The notes beneath the pieces were generated by a model. It was given only the letters and a program-made list of their open reading frames with translations, was not told where the DNA came from and made no database searches. The position numbers and the translations under genes are program-made. From positions 22,425 through 86,424 of the forward strand of contig NZ_JACAPR010000022.1 of NCBI RefSeq assembly GCF_013385635.1: a DNA stretch of 64,000 nt. The letters are read 5' to 3'. Positions 49,401 to 57,948 of this stretch are shown one piece after another. The DNA comes from Pseudomonas gingeri. GTDB taxonomy: Bacteria; Pseudomonadota; Gammaproteobacteria; Pseudomonadales; Pseudomonadaceae. The stretch's first letter is position 1. Each line of letters starts with the position of its first letter.

Positions 49401-52400
49401 AACCCCTGGCATTTGCCGGGCCGTTGCAGGCCAAGTGCCCGCTGACCCTGTCGCTGGTGGAGGGCGCGCAAGGGCTGACCGGCGAGTGGGAGTACCAGTG
49501 CGACTATTTCACCGAGGCACAGGTCCAGGCAGCCGCCGAGTTGTTCCGCCATAGCCTGGACCTGCTGTTGCAGACGCCGGACAAACCGCTGGACACGCTG
49601 CTGTTGCCCTATCGCCGCCGCCTGCCGGCGGCCAGCCAGGGCGCGGCGGGGCAGCCGCCGTTTACCACTGTGGCGGACTGGTTCGAGTACCAGGTGCGGT
49701 GCACGCCGGACGCCACGGCGCTGGTGGCCGGCGAACAGCGGCTGAGCTATGGGCGCCTGAATCAACTGGCCGATACCCTGGCGGCCACCTTGCGTGAAGA
49801 TCCGGCAGTGCCGGCGCCGGGTGTTGCCCCCGGCCCGGTGCTGCTGTTCCTCGATACGTCAGTGGAGCATATCGTTGCCTTGCTGGCGCTGGCCAAGCTC
49901 AACCTGACCGCCGTTCCCCTCGACCCCGGCTATCCCCAGGTCGTACTGCGCCAGGTACTGGGGCAGTCACAAGCCCATTGCCTGCTGTTCAGCAACACGA
50001 CCGAGGCGGCCCTAGAAGGTCTTGGCGACCACGCCATCGCTCGTCATCGAGTGCAACTCGATGCCCCGGCAAGACCGTTCAACCGCGTGCCGCACCAGGG
50101 CGAACGACCGTTGTACATGTTGTTCACCTCCGGCTCGACGGGCACGCCCAAGGGCGTCCAGGTCGCGGACCGGACCCTGTGCAACCTGCTGCAGTGGCAG
50201 CGCGGCGAGGGTGGTCTGGCGGCGCGGGCACGGACCCTGCAATTCTCCATGCTGTCCTTCGACGTTTCGTTCCAGGAGATTTTCAGCACTCTGTGCGGCG
50301 GCGGTTGCTACCACCTGATCAAGCCGGGCTGGCGCCAGGACGCAGCGGCGCTACTGAAGTACCTGCAGGACGCCGGTATCGAGCGTCTGTTCCTGCCCTG
50401 CGTGGCGCTGCAACACCTGGCCGAAACCGCCGTGAACCGGGGCCTCTATCCAACCCGATTGCGCGAGGTGGTCACGGCGGGAGAACAACTGCTATGCACC
50501 ACGGCCTTGCGGGAATGGTTCGCCGGCATGCCCCTGGCGAGCCTGTTCAATCACTACGGGCCGAGCGAAACCCACGTGGTGACCGGCCTGCGCCTGGCGG
50601 GAGCACCACGGGACTGGCCGTTGCGCGCACCCATCGGCCGGGCGGTGGACAATGCCTGCCTGCTGCTGGTGGATGAACACGACCGGCCGCTGCCGCCGGG
50701 CACACCGGGCTACCTGCTGGTGGCGGGGCCGATGGTTGCCCGCTGCTACCTGGGCGATCCGCAATTGAGTGCCGGCCGTTTCGTCGAACTGCCCGATGCC
50801 AATGGTGCCACGCGCCTGTTCTACCGTACCGGCGACCTGGCGCGGGTCGATGCCCTGGGCCATCTGCATTACCTGGGCCGTGACGACCAGCAGGTCAAAC
50901 TGAGTGGTCATCGTCTGGAACTCGGGCAGATCGAGGCGGCGCTGATGCAGGCCCCTGAAGTGACGGGGGCAATCGTGACCCTGGAGGCCGAGCCGCCGAG
51001 ACTGATCGCCTACCTGCAACTTGAGGGTATGGCACCCGCTGCCGAGGAACTGGACCGCCGGGTGGCCCGGGAACTGCCGGCCCATGTGCGGATCGATGCC
51101 TATCGGCGAGTCGGGCAATGGCCCCGCACACCCAGCGGCAAGGTCGACCGCAAGGCACTGGCGGGCCTGGGAGAACTGCTGGGACGCTCGACCCTGATTG
51201 AACCCGAGGCGTCGTCGAGCCCACTGGAACGTCGTCTGGGCCAACTGTTCGAAGCGGTGATCGGCCGCCCGATCAACCCGCAACAGACCTTCTTCGAGGC
51301 CGGGGCCACCAGCCTCGGGCTGATGCGCCTGCACACCCGCTATAACCAGGAAGCCGATCTGCAAGTGAGCATGGCCGAGCTGTTCGAGCAGGTCACTCCG
51401 CGACGACTGGCCGCCCACTTGTCGAAGGCACCGGCGACGCCGGTCGAACCGCTGCTCGAGCGCGATGGTATTGATCAGCGCAATGCTCATTCACCCATGG
51501 CGGTGATCGGCATGGCAGTGAATGTCGCCGGGGCCGCGGACCTGAGCGCCTTCTGGTCGATGGTCGAGGCGGGCGGTTCGGGCATCGAACTGTTCAACGC
51601 CGAAGAGGGGCTGGTCGGTGCCCGTAGCCAACTGGCCGGGATGTTCGATTTCGATCCCGAGTACTTCGGCATCAGCCGCCAGGAAGCCCGGCTGATGGAC
51701 CCGCAGCAGCGCCATCTGCTGATGGCCTGCGTGCAGGCCCTGGAGCACGCGGCGATTGTCCCCGTGGCGGACGGACCGCGCATCGGCCTGATCGCCAGTT
51801 GCGGCGAAACCACCTACTTCCAGCAACTGCTGCGCCAGGCCGACGCGGCGCAGTTGCCGGATACCTTCCAGATGGCCCTGCACCACGACAAGGACTTCCT
51901 CGCGACCAAGGCGGCCTACCACCTTAACCTCGGCGGCCCGGCCATGAGCGTGCAGGCCGCCTGCGGCAGTTCATTGATCGCCGTGCACCTGGCGGCGGCG
52001 CTGCTCAGGCAGGGTGACGCCGATGTCATGCTGGCCGCCGGCGTGCTGGTGGACCCGACCCTGACCGAGGGTTATCGCTACCGGCCGCAACATATCTTCT
52101 CCCGCGACGGCCAGTGCCGCCCCTTCAGCGACGATGCCAGCGGCACCCTCGGCGCTAGCGGCTATGGCGTCGTTGTGCTCAAGCCCCTGGCCCGGGCACA
52201 ACGGGACGGCGACCGGATCTACGGAGTCATCGAGGCCTCGGCGCTGAACAACGACGGCCACGACAAGATGAGCTATACCGCGCCCTCGGTGGCCGGCCAG
52301 AGCGCGGTGATCCGCGAAGCGCTGGACAAGGCCGGACTGCGCGGCGCCGATATCGGTTATGTCGAGGCCCATGGCACCGGCACGCTGCTGGGCGACCCGA

Positions 52401-55400
52401 TCGAAGTCGCGGCCTTGAGCAAGGCGTTCGGCGAGGCGCCGGCGAACAGTTGCGCCCTGGCCTCGGTGAAAAGCCAGATCGGCCACCTCGGCGCGGCGGC
52501 CGGCGTGGTCGGGCTGATCCGCGCGACACTGGCGGTGTATCACGGCGTGCTGCCGGCGAACCTGGGGTTCAACCGGATCAATCCGCAGATCGACCTGCAA
52601 CACACGCCGTTCCATATCCCCACCGAAGCGCTGCCCTGGCCGGAGGGCCGGCGCCGTCTGGCGGGGGTCAGCAGCTTCGGTATCGGCGGTACCAATGCCC
52701 ATGTGATTGTCGGTGAGGCGCCCGCGAGCGGGCCAGTGGTGTCGCAGCCTGTTCCGCAAAGCCTGCCGTGCCTGCTGATCTGCGCCCATAGCCGCACGGC
52801 ACTGCAACGCAATATCACAGCGATCAAGGCGTACCTTGACCGGTTCCCGCAACGCCACGAAGCGGTATTGCGTTTCCTGCAAACGGGTCGTCGTCAACAC
52901 CGCTGGCGCTACGGTCTGGAGTATCGACCAGGTGAGCCGTGGGCGGTGGATGAAGCGTTGATCCGCGAAGTGCCGCTGTCGAGCCGACGCTGGCAGGCCC
53001 GGGACGCGACGCCGCAAGCCATCCTGCAAGCCTGGTATGACGGTGCCCGGATCGACTGGCCGGCACGTTCGGCGCCGCCCCCCTGGGACCTCGGGCCATC
53101 GGCGTTCGACCTGGAAGCCTGCCGGTTCCAGTTATCGGTAAAGCCCCCCGTTATCGTGTCCGAAAGTCCACCTGAGCTTTCCCGTAAACCCTTGCCAGAG
53201 TGGTTCCACCAACGCCAGTGGCTGCGCGTACGCCGCTTGAGCGACAAGTCGTCCGACCTGCGCCGCGACACCCTGGTGGTCTGTGCCAACGAGCCCCTGG
53301 ACAGTGCCTTGCTGGACGCCCTGGGGGCGGTCTACCGGCGCGTGGTCCAGGTACGAGCCGGCAACGGTTCGCGGCGCCTGGGACCGGACCGCTACGAGCT
53401 CGACCCGAGTGATCCGCAGGCGCTGTTGCCGTTGCTTACAGAGGTCGTCGAGCCGCAACTGACCGAGCTGGATTGGCTGCACGCCTTGCCGCTGTCGGTC
53501 GGCGGCGCGGTGAACGAGCAAAGCCTGGCCGCCGCCCAATGGGCCTGCCTGGATACCCTGGGCGCCCTGATGCAGGCCTGGGGCGATTCACGTCCGGCGA
53601 AGTTGCGCTTGTGGCTGCTGTCCTGGCAGGCCTGCGCGGTCGAAGGCGAGATCAACAGACCGGAGCTCGGCGCACTGGCCGGGGCCTGCGAAGTGCTGCC
53701 TCAGGAATATCCGCTGCGCTGCCACTGGCTGGACCTGCCGTCGGCGCACTGGGCCGACCAGGCCGAACGGCTGGCGGTGCTGCTCAGCGACCCGACGGCA
53801 TTGCCCCGACGCCTGGCGATTCGTGGCGACTACCTGTGGCAACCGCGACTGATCGCCAGTGCGCCGCCGCCAATGCCTGAAACCTCCGCCTTGCTGCCCC
53901 TGGCCGGGACGTTCCTCGTCCTGGGCGGCAGCGGCGGGATCGGCAGCAGCCTCTGCGAACATTTGCTGCAAGCGCCTGGACGGCGGGTGGTGCTGATATC
54001 CCGCAGAGGTGAACTGCCGGCGAACCTGATGGCCCATCGCGGACGTATCGACAGCCTGCAGGCCGATATCGCCGACCTCGCACGCTGGCCGGCGGTGCTC
54101 GAACAGTTGGCCGAACGCTACGGCGAGCTGGCCGGGGTCATTCATGCGGCGGGCGTCGGGGCCGGCAGCCTGGTCCGCCATCGCGATGCGCGGCAGATGG
54201 ACTCGGCCATGGCCGCCAAGACCCTGGGCATGCTGGCGGTGGAAGCGCTGATCGCGCGACTGGCTCCCGGTTTTGTCCTGTACTGCTCGTCCATGTCGGC
54301 CATGCTTGGCGGCGCGGGGCATATGGACTATGCCGCGGCCAGCGGGGTACTGGATGGTTTTGCCCATTACCACCCGGACCCGGCAAACCGGTGTGTACGG
54401 ATGGGCCTCAACTGGGATATCTGGCGCGAGCGCGGCATGGCCACCACCGTCACCTCCAGCGACGAAGCCCATCAACGCCACCTGGCGGTCGGGCTGTCGG
54501 TCGAAGAGGGGGCCCGGGTGTTCGACCTGGCCCTGGCGATGCAATTGCCGCAGTGCCTGGTATCGACCACCGCCATCGAGGCGTCGCGGGCTTTTTATCC
54601 GGTTCGCCACCAGGGCGGGGTGACGGTCGCCGATAGCCTGGCTACCGGACAGGGCGTCGATCCGGCCGAACATCTGCATCATTGCCTGTGTCAATGGCTC
54701 GGCCTGGACACCTTGCCGGACGATGCCTCGCTGTATGACCTGGGCGCGGACTCGCTGACCCTGCTCGACCTGATCGACGAGGTGCAGTCGCGGCTGGGCA
54801 TCGGCCTGCAACTGTCGCAGTTCAGCCACAAGGTCAGCCTGGCGGAAGTTCTCGCCCTGATCGATGCCAGCCATGCCCAGGACTGTCCTGCCAGCAACAG
54901 CGCCATCGACTGGGCGGACGCGGTGCAACTGGATATCTGGAATCCGGGGGCCGGCAAGGAATGGCTGTGCCTGGTCCATCCGGTGGGCGGCGATGTGCAG
55001 GCCTATCGCGAGCTGGTGGCGGCATTGCCCGCCACTCTGGGCGTCTGCATGATTGCCGATCCGGCGTTGCAGCATCCACAGTTGCCGCCGATCAGCCTCT
55101 CGCAACGGGCCGCCTGCTACTTGGCGGCCTTACAGGCGCGCTTCCCGCGTGAGTCTTTTGACTGGCGGCTGGCTGGCTGGTCCTTCGGTGCGTGGGTGGC
55201 CCAGGCCATGTGCGCGGCGGCAGGGCAGATGGGCCTGGAGCAACCCCGGCTGTACCTGATCGACCCGCCCGCGCCGGATGCCGGTGCCGAGCTGGCACGG
55301 ATGGATGAGCGGCAGATCGAGACGGTGTTCCAGCGTGAGTTTTCACAACGCTGGCCGCAGGCGGGCGGGCAGGGCTTATCCGAGGAGATGCAGGGCTATC

Positions 55401-55696
55401 GGCAACGGCTGACCACTTGCTGCAAGCACAATATGACCAGCATGGGCACCTTCACCCCGCCGATCTTGCCGGACACCCCGACCCGGGTGTTTATCGCCAG
55501 CCAGGCCAATCCCCATGGCATCGGCCAAGGCTGGCAGGCGGACGAACTGAAGCAGGCCTGGCAAGGGTTGCTGCCACGGTTGTCGGACTGGATGACGCTG
55601 GATACCGATCACTACGGCATTGTCGGCGGACGCTGGGCCCGGCGGATTGCCGAGGTGATCGGCAGCGATGGGCAAGGAGAACGGCATGCACCTTGA
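46493..55696 (+). CDS. NRPS-PKS 4: A-T-C-A-T-KS-KR-ACP-TE (AT-less hybrid)
   Basis: 3067 aa. Loading A domain (residues 20-500), pocket DAFFLGVTFK, in the Ile/Val class; T SGGDSL, Ser 559. C domain HHSVVDG near 743. A9 reads DVQFVAHVVK, in the Pro class; T with GATSL, Ser 1607. KS (about 1670-2085): active Cys 1824 in QAACGSSL, EAHGTGT and IGHLGAAAG supply both His. No acyltransferase follows: the KS runs into a linker, then a post-AT-like segment (AWYDGARIDW) and the KR structural subdomain. KR (2460-2690): NADPH loop GGSGGIGSS, Ser in YCSSMSAM, Tyr in MDYAAAS; no LDD motif. ACP LGADSL, Ser 2754. TE with GWSFGAW (Ser 2897). Expected product: (Ile/Val)-Pro extended by one C2 unit and reduced to a beta-hydroxy acid. 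Malonyl must be supplied in trans. AGGAGG precedes the start. Confidence 0.95.
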   Translation: MDSVQQSRTQQDSQQPAVPATLLGRFARQVTASPQALAVIDRQTRLSYAELAAASERIAHGLLARGVRPEQSLALCMPRSWRWLAALLGALKVGAVVVPLDRASPPPRRTRMLEDSACVGLLVDEPFADLPASLWQAEVAVLLDTPATRTLPPTKAPAEVSFLFYTSGSTGTPKAVEVGELGILRLAQSGGYIEIRPGERFACLSNPAFDAISFELWAPLLNGGTCVMIADEELLDARRLAQVLETQAVATLFMTVSLFNTLSQEYPRCFASLRQVLIGGEQISAVAVRDWYRANPHSACRIFNVYGPTECTTFALCHPISRDFEGATVPIGRPLPDTGVLLLDEQQRPVTPGTPGELYLTGSGVARGYRQRPEETARCFVLLPGADGQPRVHYRTGDRGRENEAGLIEYIGRVDRQVKVRGFRIEPGEVEQRILDYPGVAQAYVCTRRQAAEDHQLLAFIVPRDELDPVGFDAHLRTQLPAYMRPQQLFLLERLPLTANGKVDRVRLLEQGGQPWRAPRATAVEETPTLSWLLEQARALLGQPQLGGEDDWLRSGGDSLKALRLRSAVRRQWRVELSMAQLLEDNFAGLAEAIATPQEHPALYPPAPPPSLSPRLPATTEQRRLWLLQQREPGSTAYNVPLVLRLPAGIELETVSLALAQLVARHPALRTAFESGPEGIDQVVAEQGSTCQTFARGQFTEDNWPAFAALIFATPFDLRSPTLFQSWLLPFADGSARLLLHLHHSVVDGWSLNLLFDDLLTLYSDILHGRTAAERADRLTPLEFSQWQGQWSIAPHYRQQRRALAQFHREQPEASPALLPQRSDAGSEARHYRQALETEQCLALDRFCGQQRLTRFEVLISVFAWSLHALTGLPRPRIASPVSNRPLAEFEDAVGMFANTVLIPTAVDGARSLDALLHEQTATIRQVLALQDVTLADVVEDLRLSGSQALFDFMFVLENTDFAKLDGLGEPLAFAGPLQAKCPLTLSLVEGAQGLTGEWEYQCDYFTEAQVQAAAELFRHSLDLLLQTPDKPLDTLLLPYRRRLPAASQGAAGQPPFTTVADWFEYQVRCTPDATALVAGEQRLSYGRLNQLADTLAATLREDPAVPAPGVAPGPVLLFLDTSVEHIVALLALAKLNLTAVPLDPGYPQVVLRQVLGQSQAHCLLFSNTTEAALEGLGDHAIARHRVQLDAPARPFNRVPHQGERPLYMLFTSGSTGTPKGVQVADRTLCNLLQWQRGEGGLAARARTLQFSMLSFDVSFQEIFSTLCGGGCYHLIKPGWRQDAAALLKYLQDAGIERLFLPCVALQHLAETAVNRGLYPTRLREVVTAGEQLLCTTALREWFAGMPLASLFNHYGPSETHVVTGLRLAGAPRDWPLRAPIGRAVDNACLLLVDEHDRPLPPGTPGYLLVAGPMVARCYLGDPQLSAGRFVELPDANGATRLFYRTGDLARVDALGHLHYLGRDDQQVKLSGHRLELGQIEAALMQAPEVTGAIVTLEAEPPRLIAYLQLEGMAPAAEELDRRVARELPAHVRIDAYRRVGQWPRTPSGKVDRKALAGLGELLGRSTLIEPEASSSPLERRLGQLFEAVIGRPINPQQTFFEAGATSLGLMRLHTRYNQEADLQVSMAELFEQVTPRRLAAHLSKAPATPVEPLLERDGIDQRNAHSPMAVIGMAVNVAGAADLSAFWSMVEAGGSGIELFNAEEGLVGARSQLAGMFDFDPEYFGISRQEARLMDPQQRHLLMACVQALEHAAIVPVADGPRIGLIASCGETTYFQQLLRQADAAQLPDTFQMALHHDKDFLATKAAYHLNLGGPAMSVQAACGSSLIAVHLAAALLRQGDADVMLAAGVLVDPTLTEGYRYRPQHIFSRDGQCRPFSDDASGTLGASGYGVVVLKPLARAQRDGDRIYGVIEASALNNDGHDKMSYTAPSVAGQSAVIREALDKAGLRGADIGYVEAHGTGTLLGDPIEVAALSKAFGEAPANSCALASVKSQIGHLGAAAGVVGLIRATLAVYHGVLPANLGFNRINPQIDLQHTPFHIPTEALPWPEGRRRLAGVSSFGIGGTNAHVIVGEAPASGPVVSQPVPQSLPCLLICAHSRTALQRNITAIKAYLDRFPQRHEAVLRFLQTGRRQHRWRYGLEYRPGEPWAVDEALIREVPLSSRRWQARDATPQAILQAWYDGARIDWPARSAPPPWDLGPSAFDLEACRFQLSVKPPVIVSESPPELSRKPLPEWFHQRQWLRVRRLSDKSSDLRRDTLVVCANEPLDSALLDALGAVYRRVVQVRAGNGSRRLGPDRYELDPSDPQALLPLLTEVVEPQLTELDWLHALPLSVGGAVNEQSLAAAQWACLDTLGALMQAWGDSRPAKLRLWLLSWQACAVEGEINRPELGALAGACEVLPQEYPLRCHWLDLPSAHWADQAERLAVLLSDPTALPRRLAIRGDYLWQPRLIASAPPPMPETSALLPLAGTFLVLGGSGGIGSSLCEHLLQAPGRRVVLISRRGELPANLMAHRGRIDSLQADIADLARWPAVLEQLAERYGELAGVIHAAGVGAGSLVRHRDARQMDSAMAAKTLGMLAVEALIARLAPGFVLYCSSMSAMLGGAGHMDYAAASGVLDGFAHYHPDPANRCVRMGLNWDIWRERGMATTVTSSDEAHQRHLAVGLSVEEGARVFDLALAMQLPQCLVSTTAIEASRAFYPVRHQGGVTVADSLATGQGVDPAEHLHHCLCQWLGLDTLPDDASLYDLGADSLTLLDLIDEVQSRLGIGLQLSQFSHKVSLAEVLALIDASHAQDCPASNSAIDWADAVQLDIWNPGAGKEWLCLVHPVGGDVQAYRELVAALPATLGVCMIADPALQHPQLPPISLSQRAACYLAALQARFPRESFDWRLAGWSFGAWVAQAMCAAAGQMGLEQPRLYLIDPPAPDAGAELARMDERQIETVFQREFSQRWPQAGGQGLSEEMQGYRQRLTTCCKHNMTSMGTFTPPILPDTPTRVFIASQANPHGIGQGWQADELKQAWQGLLPRLSDWMTLDTDHYGIVGGRWARRIAEVIGSDGQGERHAP

Positions 55697-56357
55697 AACA
55701 GCAGCGGACTGGCTACGGGCGCTGGTCCCGGTATTGCTCGCCGGGCAGCCAGAGGACTGGGTGCGGAGCTGGCGGCGCAGCTTGCAGGGGCTCGGTGGGC
55801 CGGTGTCTTTCCGGGTGGTCCATGCCTGGCAGGCTGAAGTGGTGTTGTCGCGCTTACCCGGCAACGGCACCGAGGATATCGACCACGCGGCCCTGGCGGC
55901 CTTGCAGCAATTGCATCGACGCGCCGCCCTGGGACTCAACGGCCGTCGTGGTGAATGGCTGGCGGCACTCAAGCCGCTGCTGCCGGCGTTGTATCGCCGG
56001 GCCTTTCCCTATGCCGCAGGTTACGCCAGGGCCCATGAGATCGCCCTGGAATACGCCACCGCGCCGGCCAACACCGCCATGATCGCCGAGCATTTTGGCG
56101 ATGCCCGGGGTTATGCCGACTACTACGCCGAACTCAGCACGGAGGCCAACGCGGCGGCCTTCGCCGATGCCAACAGCCGGGCCTACGCGCAAATGGCCGC
56201 AAGCATCTATGCCGATAACGATGCCGCCGGTTATACCGGGATCTGCGTCGGGGCGACCCGGGTGTGGGCCCTGGCCTGTGCCGGCAGTGGCGAACAGGAC
56301 GGCGAGTGCCGGCGGCGGATGTTGCGGGAGCTGGCCGAAGGTTTGATAAATTCTTAA
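55686..56357 (+). CDS. Uncharacterised alanine-rich helical protein in the NRPS/PKS operon
   Basis: 223 aa from ATG 55686, chosen because AAGGAGA lies just upstream; it overlaps the end of the hybrid synthetase by 11 nt, so the two are coupled. I do not recognise the family. It has no signal peptide or membrane helix. It is mostly alpha-helical, rich in Ala, Tyr and Trp, with a run of aromatic/Ala motifs (ALYRRAFPYAAGYARAHEIA, then GYADYYAELSTEANAAAFAD, then YAQMAASIYADNDAAGYTG). Position between the hybrid synthetase and the TauD-type gene, in one transcript, suggests a tailoring, carrier-interaction or self-protection role. Nothing in it looks like an acyltransferase, so it does not fill the missing AT function. 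Confidence 0.8.
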   Translation: MHLETAADWLRALVPVLLAGQPEDWVRSWRRSLQGLGGPVSFRVVHAWQAEVVLSRLPGNGTEDIDHAALAALQQLHRRAALGLNGRRGEWLAALKPLLPALYRRAFPYAAGYARAHEIALEYATAPANTAMIAEHFGDARGYADYYAELSTEANAAAFADANSRAYAQMAASIYADNDAAGYTGICVGATRVWALACAGSGEQDGECRRRMLRELAEGLINS

Positions 56358-56372
56358 AAAAGGTGAGGGAAC

Positions 56373-57242
56373 ATGGATCAGTGGGCATTGAAGGCAGTCG
56401 AGAAGATCGCCGGCGAACGCCGGGCGCCGTACCAGCACATCACGGTTGACCGCCTGACGCCGATCATCGGCGCACATATCGGCGGTGTCGACCTGTCCGG
56501 AGAACTGGCACCGGAACAATTGGCGGAGATTCGCCGGGCGTTTCTGGAGAACCATGTGCTGGTGTTTCGCGACCAGCACCTGAGCGTCGAACAGCACAAG
56601 GCCTTTGGCCGGTTGTTCGGCGAGCTGCGGGCCCTGCCGCTGGAGGATATCGATGGCGATGACCCGGAACGGGTGGTGATCCGCGCCACCGCGCAGTCAC
56701 GTTTCGTCGCCGGCGAAGCCTGGCATACCGACGGCACCGCCGACCTGGCGCCGTCGCTGGGCTCGATGCTGTATATCAAGGAAACCCCGGCCATCGGCAC
56801 GGGTGGCGATACCCTGTTCGCCAATATGCACCTGGCCCTGGAAATGCTCTCGCCGACGATGCAGAACTTTCTGCAAGGCCTGACCGCGGTCCATGACGGC
56901 GCGATCCCGTGGAAGGGCTACCCGGCGCCCGCCGATCTGCCGAAAAACGAGCATCCGGTGGTGGTGCGCCACCCGCAGACCGGACGCAGGACGCTGTTCG
57001 TCAATTCCGGCTTCACCTCGCATATCACCCAGTTGTCCGAAGGCGAGAGCCAGGCGCTGCTCAAGCTGCTGTTCGATCGGGTGGCCCAGGAGCCGATCCT
57101 TACCTGCAGGGTACGTTGGGAGCCCAATACCCTGGTGTTCTGGGACAACCGCTGCACCCAGCACCATGCGGTCTGGGATTATTTCCCGCACTCGCGTTAT
57201 GGCGAGCGGGTGACCATCCTCGGCGAACCACCGCGGGCGTAG
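56373..57242 (+). CDS. TauD/TfdA-type Fe(II)/2-oxoglutarate dioxygenase
   Basis: 289 aa; AGGTGAGG precedes ATG 56373, 15 bp after the previous stop. The jelly-roll TauD family is clear: 'AHIGGVDLSGELAPEQLAEIRRAFLENHVLVFRDQ' at the N-terminus, the iron motif H-x-D in EAWHTDGT (with 'GTGGDTLFANMH'), and the distal His and Arg in 'VFWDNRCTQHHAVWDYFPHSRYGER', which bind iron and the 2-oxoglutarate carboxylate. It hydroxylates a C-H bond. As last gene of the NRPS/PKS operon it is probably a tailoring enzyme, possibly acting on the proline ring or another residue while on the carrier protein, as TauD-type enzymes do in detoxin/rimosamide clusters. The substrate is inferred, not shown. Confidence 0.93.
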   Translation: MDQWALKAVEKIAGERRAPYQHITVDRLTPIIGAHIGGVDLSGELAPEQLAEIRRAFLENHVLVFRDQHLSVEQHKAFGRLFGELRALPLEDIDGDDPERVVIRATAQSRFVAGEAWHTDGTADLAPSLGSMLYIKETPAIGTGGDTLFANMHLALEMLSPTMQNFLQGLTAVHDGAIPWKGYPAPADLPKNEHPVVVRHPQTGRRTLFVNSGFTSHITQLSEGESQALLKLLFDRVAQEPILTCRVRWEPNTLVFWDNRCTQHHAVWDYFPHSRYGERVTILGEPPRA

Positions 57243-57264
57243 ACAGGTTCGGCTAGAGCCCGCG
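57232..57264. terminator. Possible bidirectional hairpin between convergent operons
   Basis: CGCGGGC (57232-57238) and GCCCGCG (57258-57264) are perfect 7-bp arms around 19 nt, spanning the ends of the TauD-type gene and the SGNH-like gene, which converge with only 10 bp between stops. No T-run is present, so the call is weak. Confidence 0.3.
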
Positions 57265-57948
57265 TGCGAGCAGGGCTTCGACGATCAGCCCGCCAAAGGC
57301 GATATTGCCATGCAGGGGGTCGTCGACCTCGCAGAAGCGCGGGTCTTGCCAGCCGTCCTCAGCCGTCGCGGCGCTGCGCACATCGATCAGTTCGATGCCC
57401 AGCGCGCGGAACCGGCGGACCAGCACGGCCTGCGCCGCCGTGAACACCCGCGCATCGGAGAACTCCGGCACGCGCTGCGGTGGCAGGACGACAAACACCT
57501 TGAGCCCCAGCGCCAGGACGCGCTCGTAGAACGCCAGGGCATGGCGACTCATGGCGTCGATAATCGATTCGAACAGCGGCCCGGAGAGAAAACCCGGATC
57601 GAACTCGCCGTGCTCATCCTGATAGCAGTGCCAGTTCGGACGGCTGGCGAGAAAGTGCACGCTCATGCCGAGGGTACTCACCAGCGGCACCGACAAGTGG
57701 CCCAGACGCGCAACGCCGGCCAGTTCCAGGGCCTGGCGATAGCGCTGGTCCATCTCCGGATCGCGAAACCCCAGGTCATCCGCCGAGGCCACGAAGAAGT
57801 CGACATTGAAGTCCCTCCCGGCCCCCAGCGGTCCGCCGCTGAACGGCAGGGCACGGGCCTGGGCGGCCTTGCCGATCGGTCCGCTGTTGGAGTCACCCAG
57901 CAGCAGGAACCTGGGGCTGGGCGTAGTAGTCGAGTACGGCGTCTTCAC
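57253..57948 (-). CDS. SGNH/GDSL-like hydrolase, last gene of the convergent operon
   Basis: 231 aa. I place the start at GTG 57948 because GAGGA lies 8 nt upstream and the protein then begins VKTPYSTTTPSPRFLLLGDSNSG; longer versions of the frame are antisense-like Arg/Ser/Pro sequence inside the GSCFA gene. It overlaps the GSCFA gene end by 56 nt. The GDS of block I is at the N-terminus and a D-x-x-H (DDPLHGN) at the C-terminus, the two outer blocks of SGNH hydrolases; the core is alpha/beta with 'ALGLKVFVVLPPQRVP'. It has no signal peptide. SGNH enzymes are esterases or acyltransferases. Its pairing with a GSCFA protein suggests they act on the same substrate, perhaps the NRPS/PKS product or a sugar. 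Confidence 0.7.
   Translation of the reverse strand: MKTPYSTTTPSPRFLLLGDSNSGPIGKAAQARALPFSGGPLGAGRDFNVDFFVASADDLGFRDPEMDQRYRQALELAGVARLGHLSVPLVSTLGMSVHFLASRPNWHCYQDEHGEFDPGFLSGPLFESIIDAMSRHALAFYERVLALGLKVFVVLPPQRVPEFSDARVFTAAQAVLVRRFRALGIELIDVRSAATAEDGWQDPRFCEVDDPLHGNIAFGGLIVEALLARGL

Noticed and set aside
46853..49765. Open frame of about 970 codons opposite the fourth megasynthase, and similar ones opposite the other three
   Set aside because: Same shadow effect: Arg/Gln/Gly-rich products and no ribosome sites, against continuous NRPS domains on the plus strand.
52740..53870. A diverged acyltransferase domain between KS and KR
   Set aside because: No GHSxG-type motif is present and the stretch before the KR subdomain is too short; the visible parts are linker and post-AT-like sequence.
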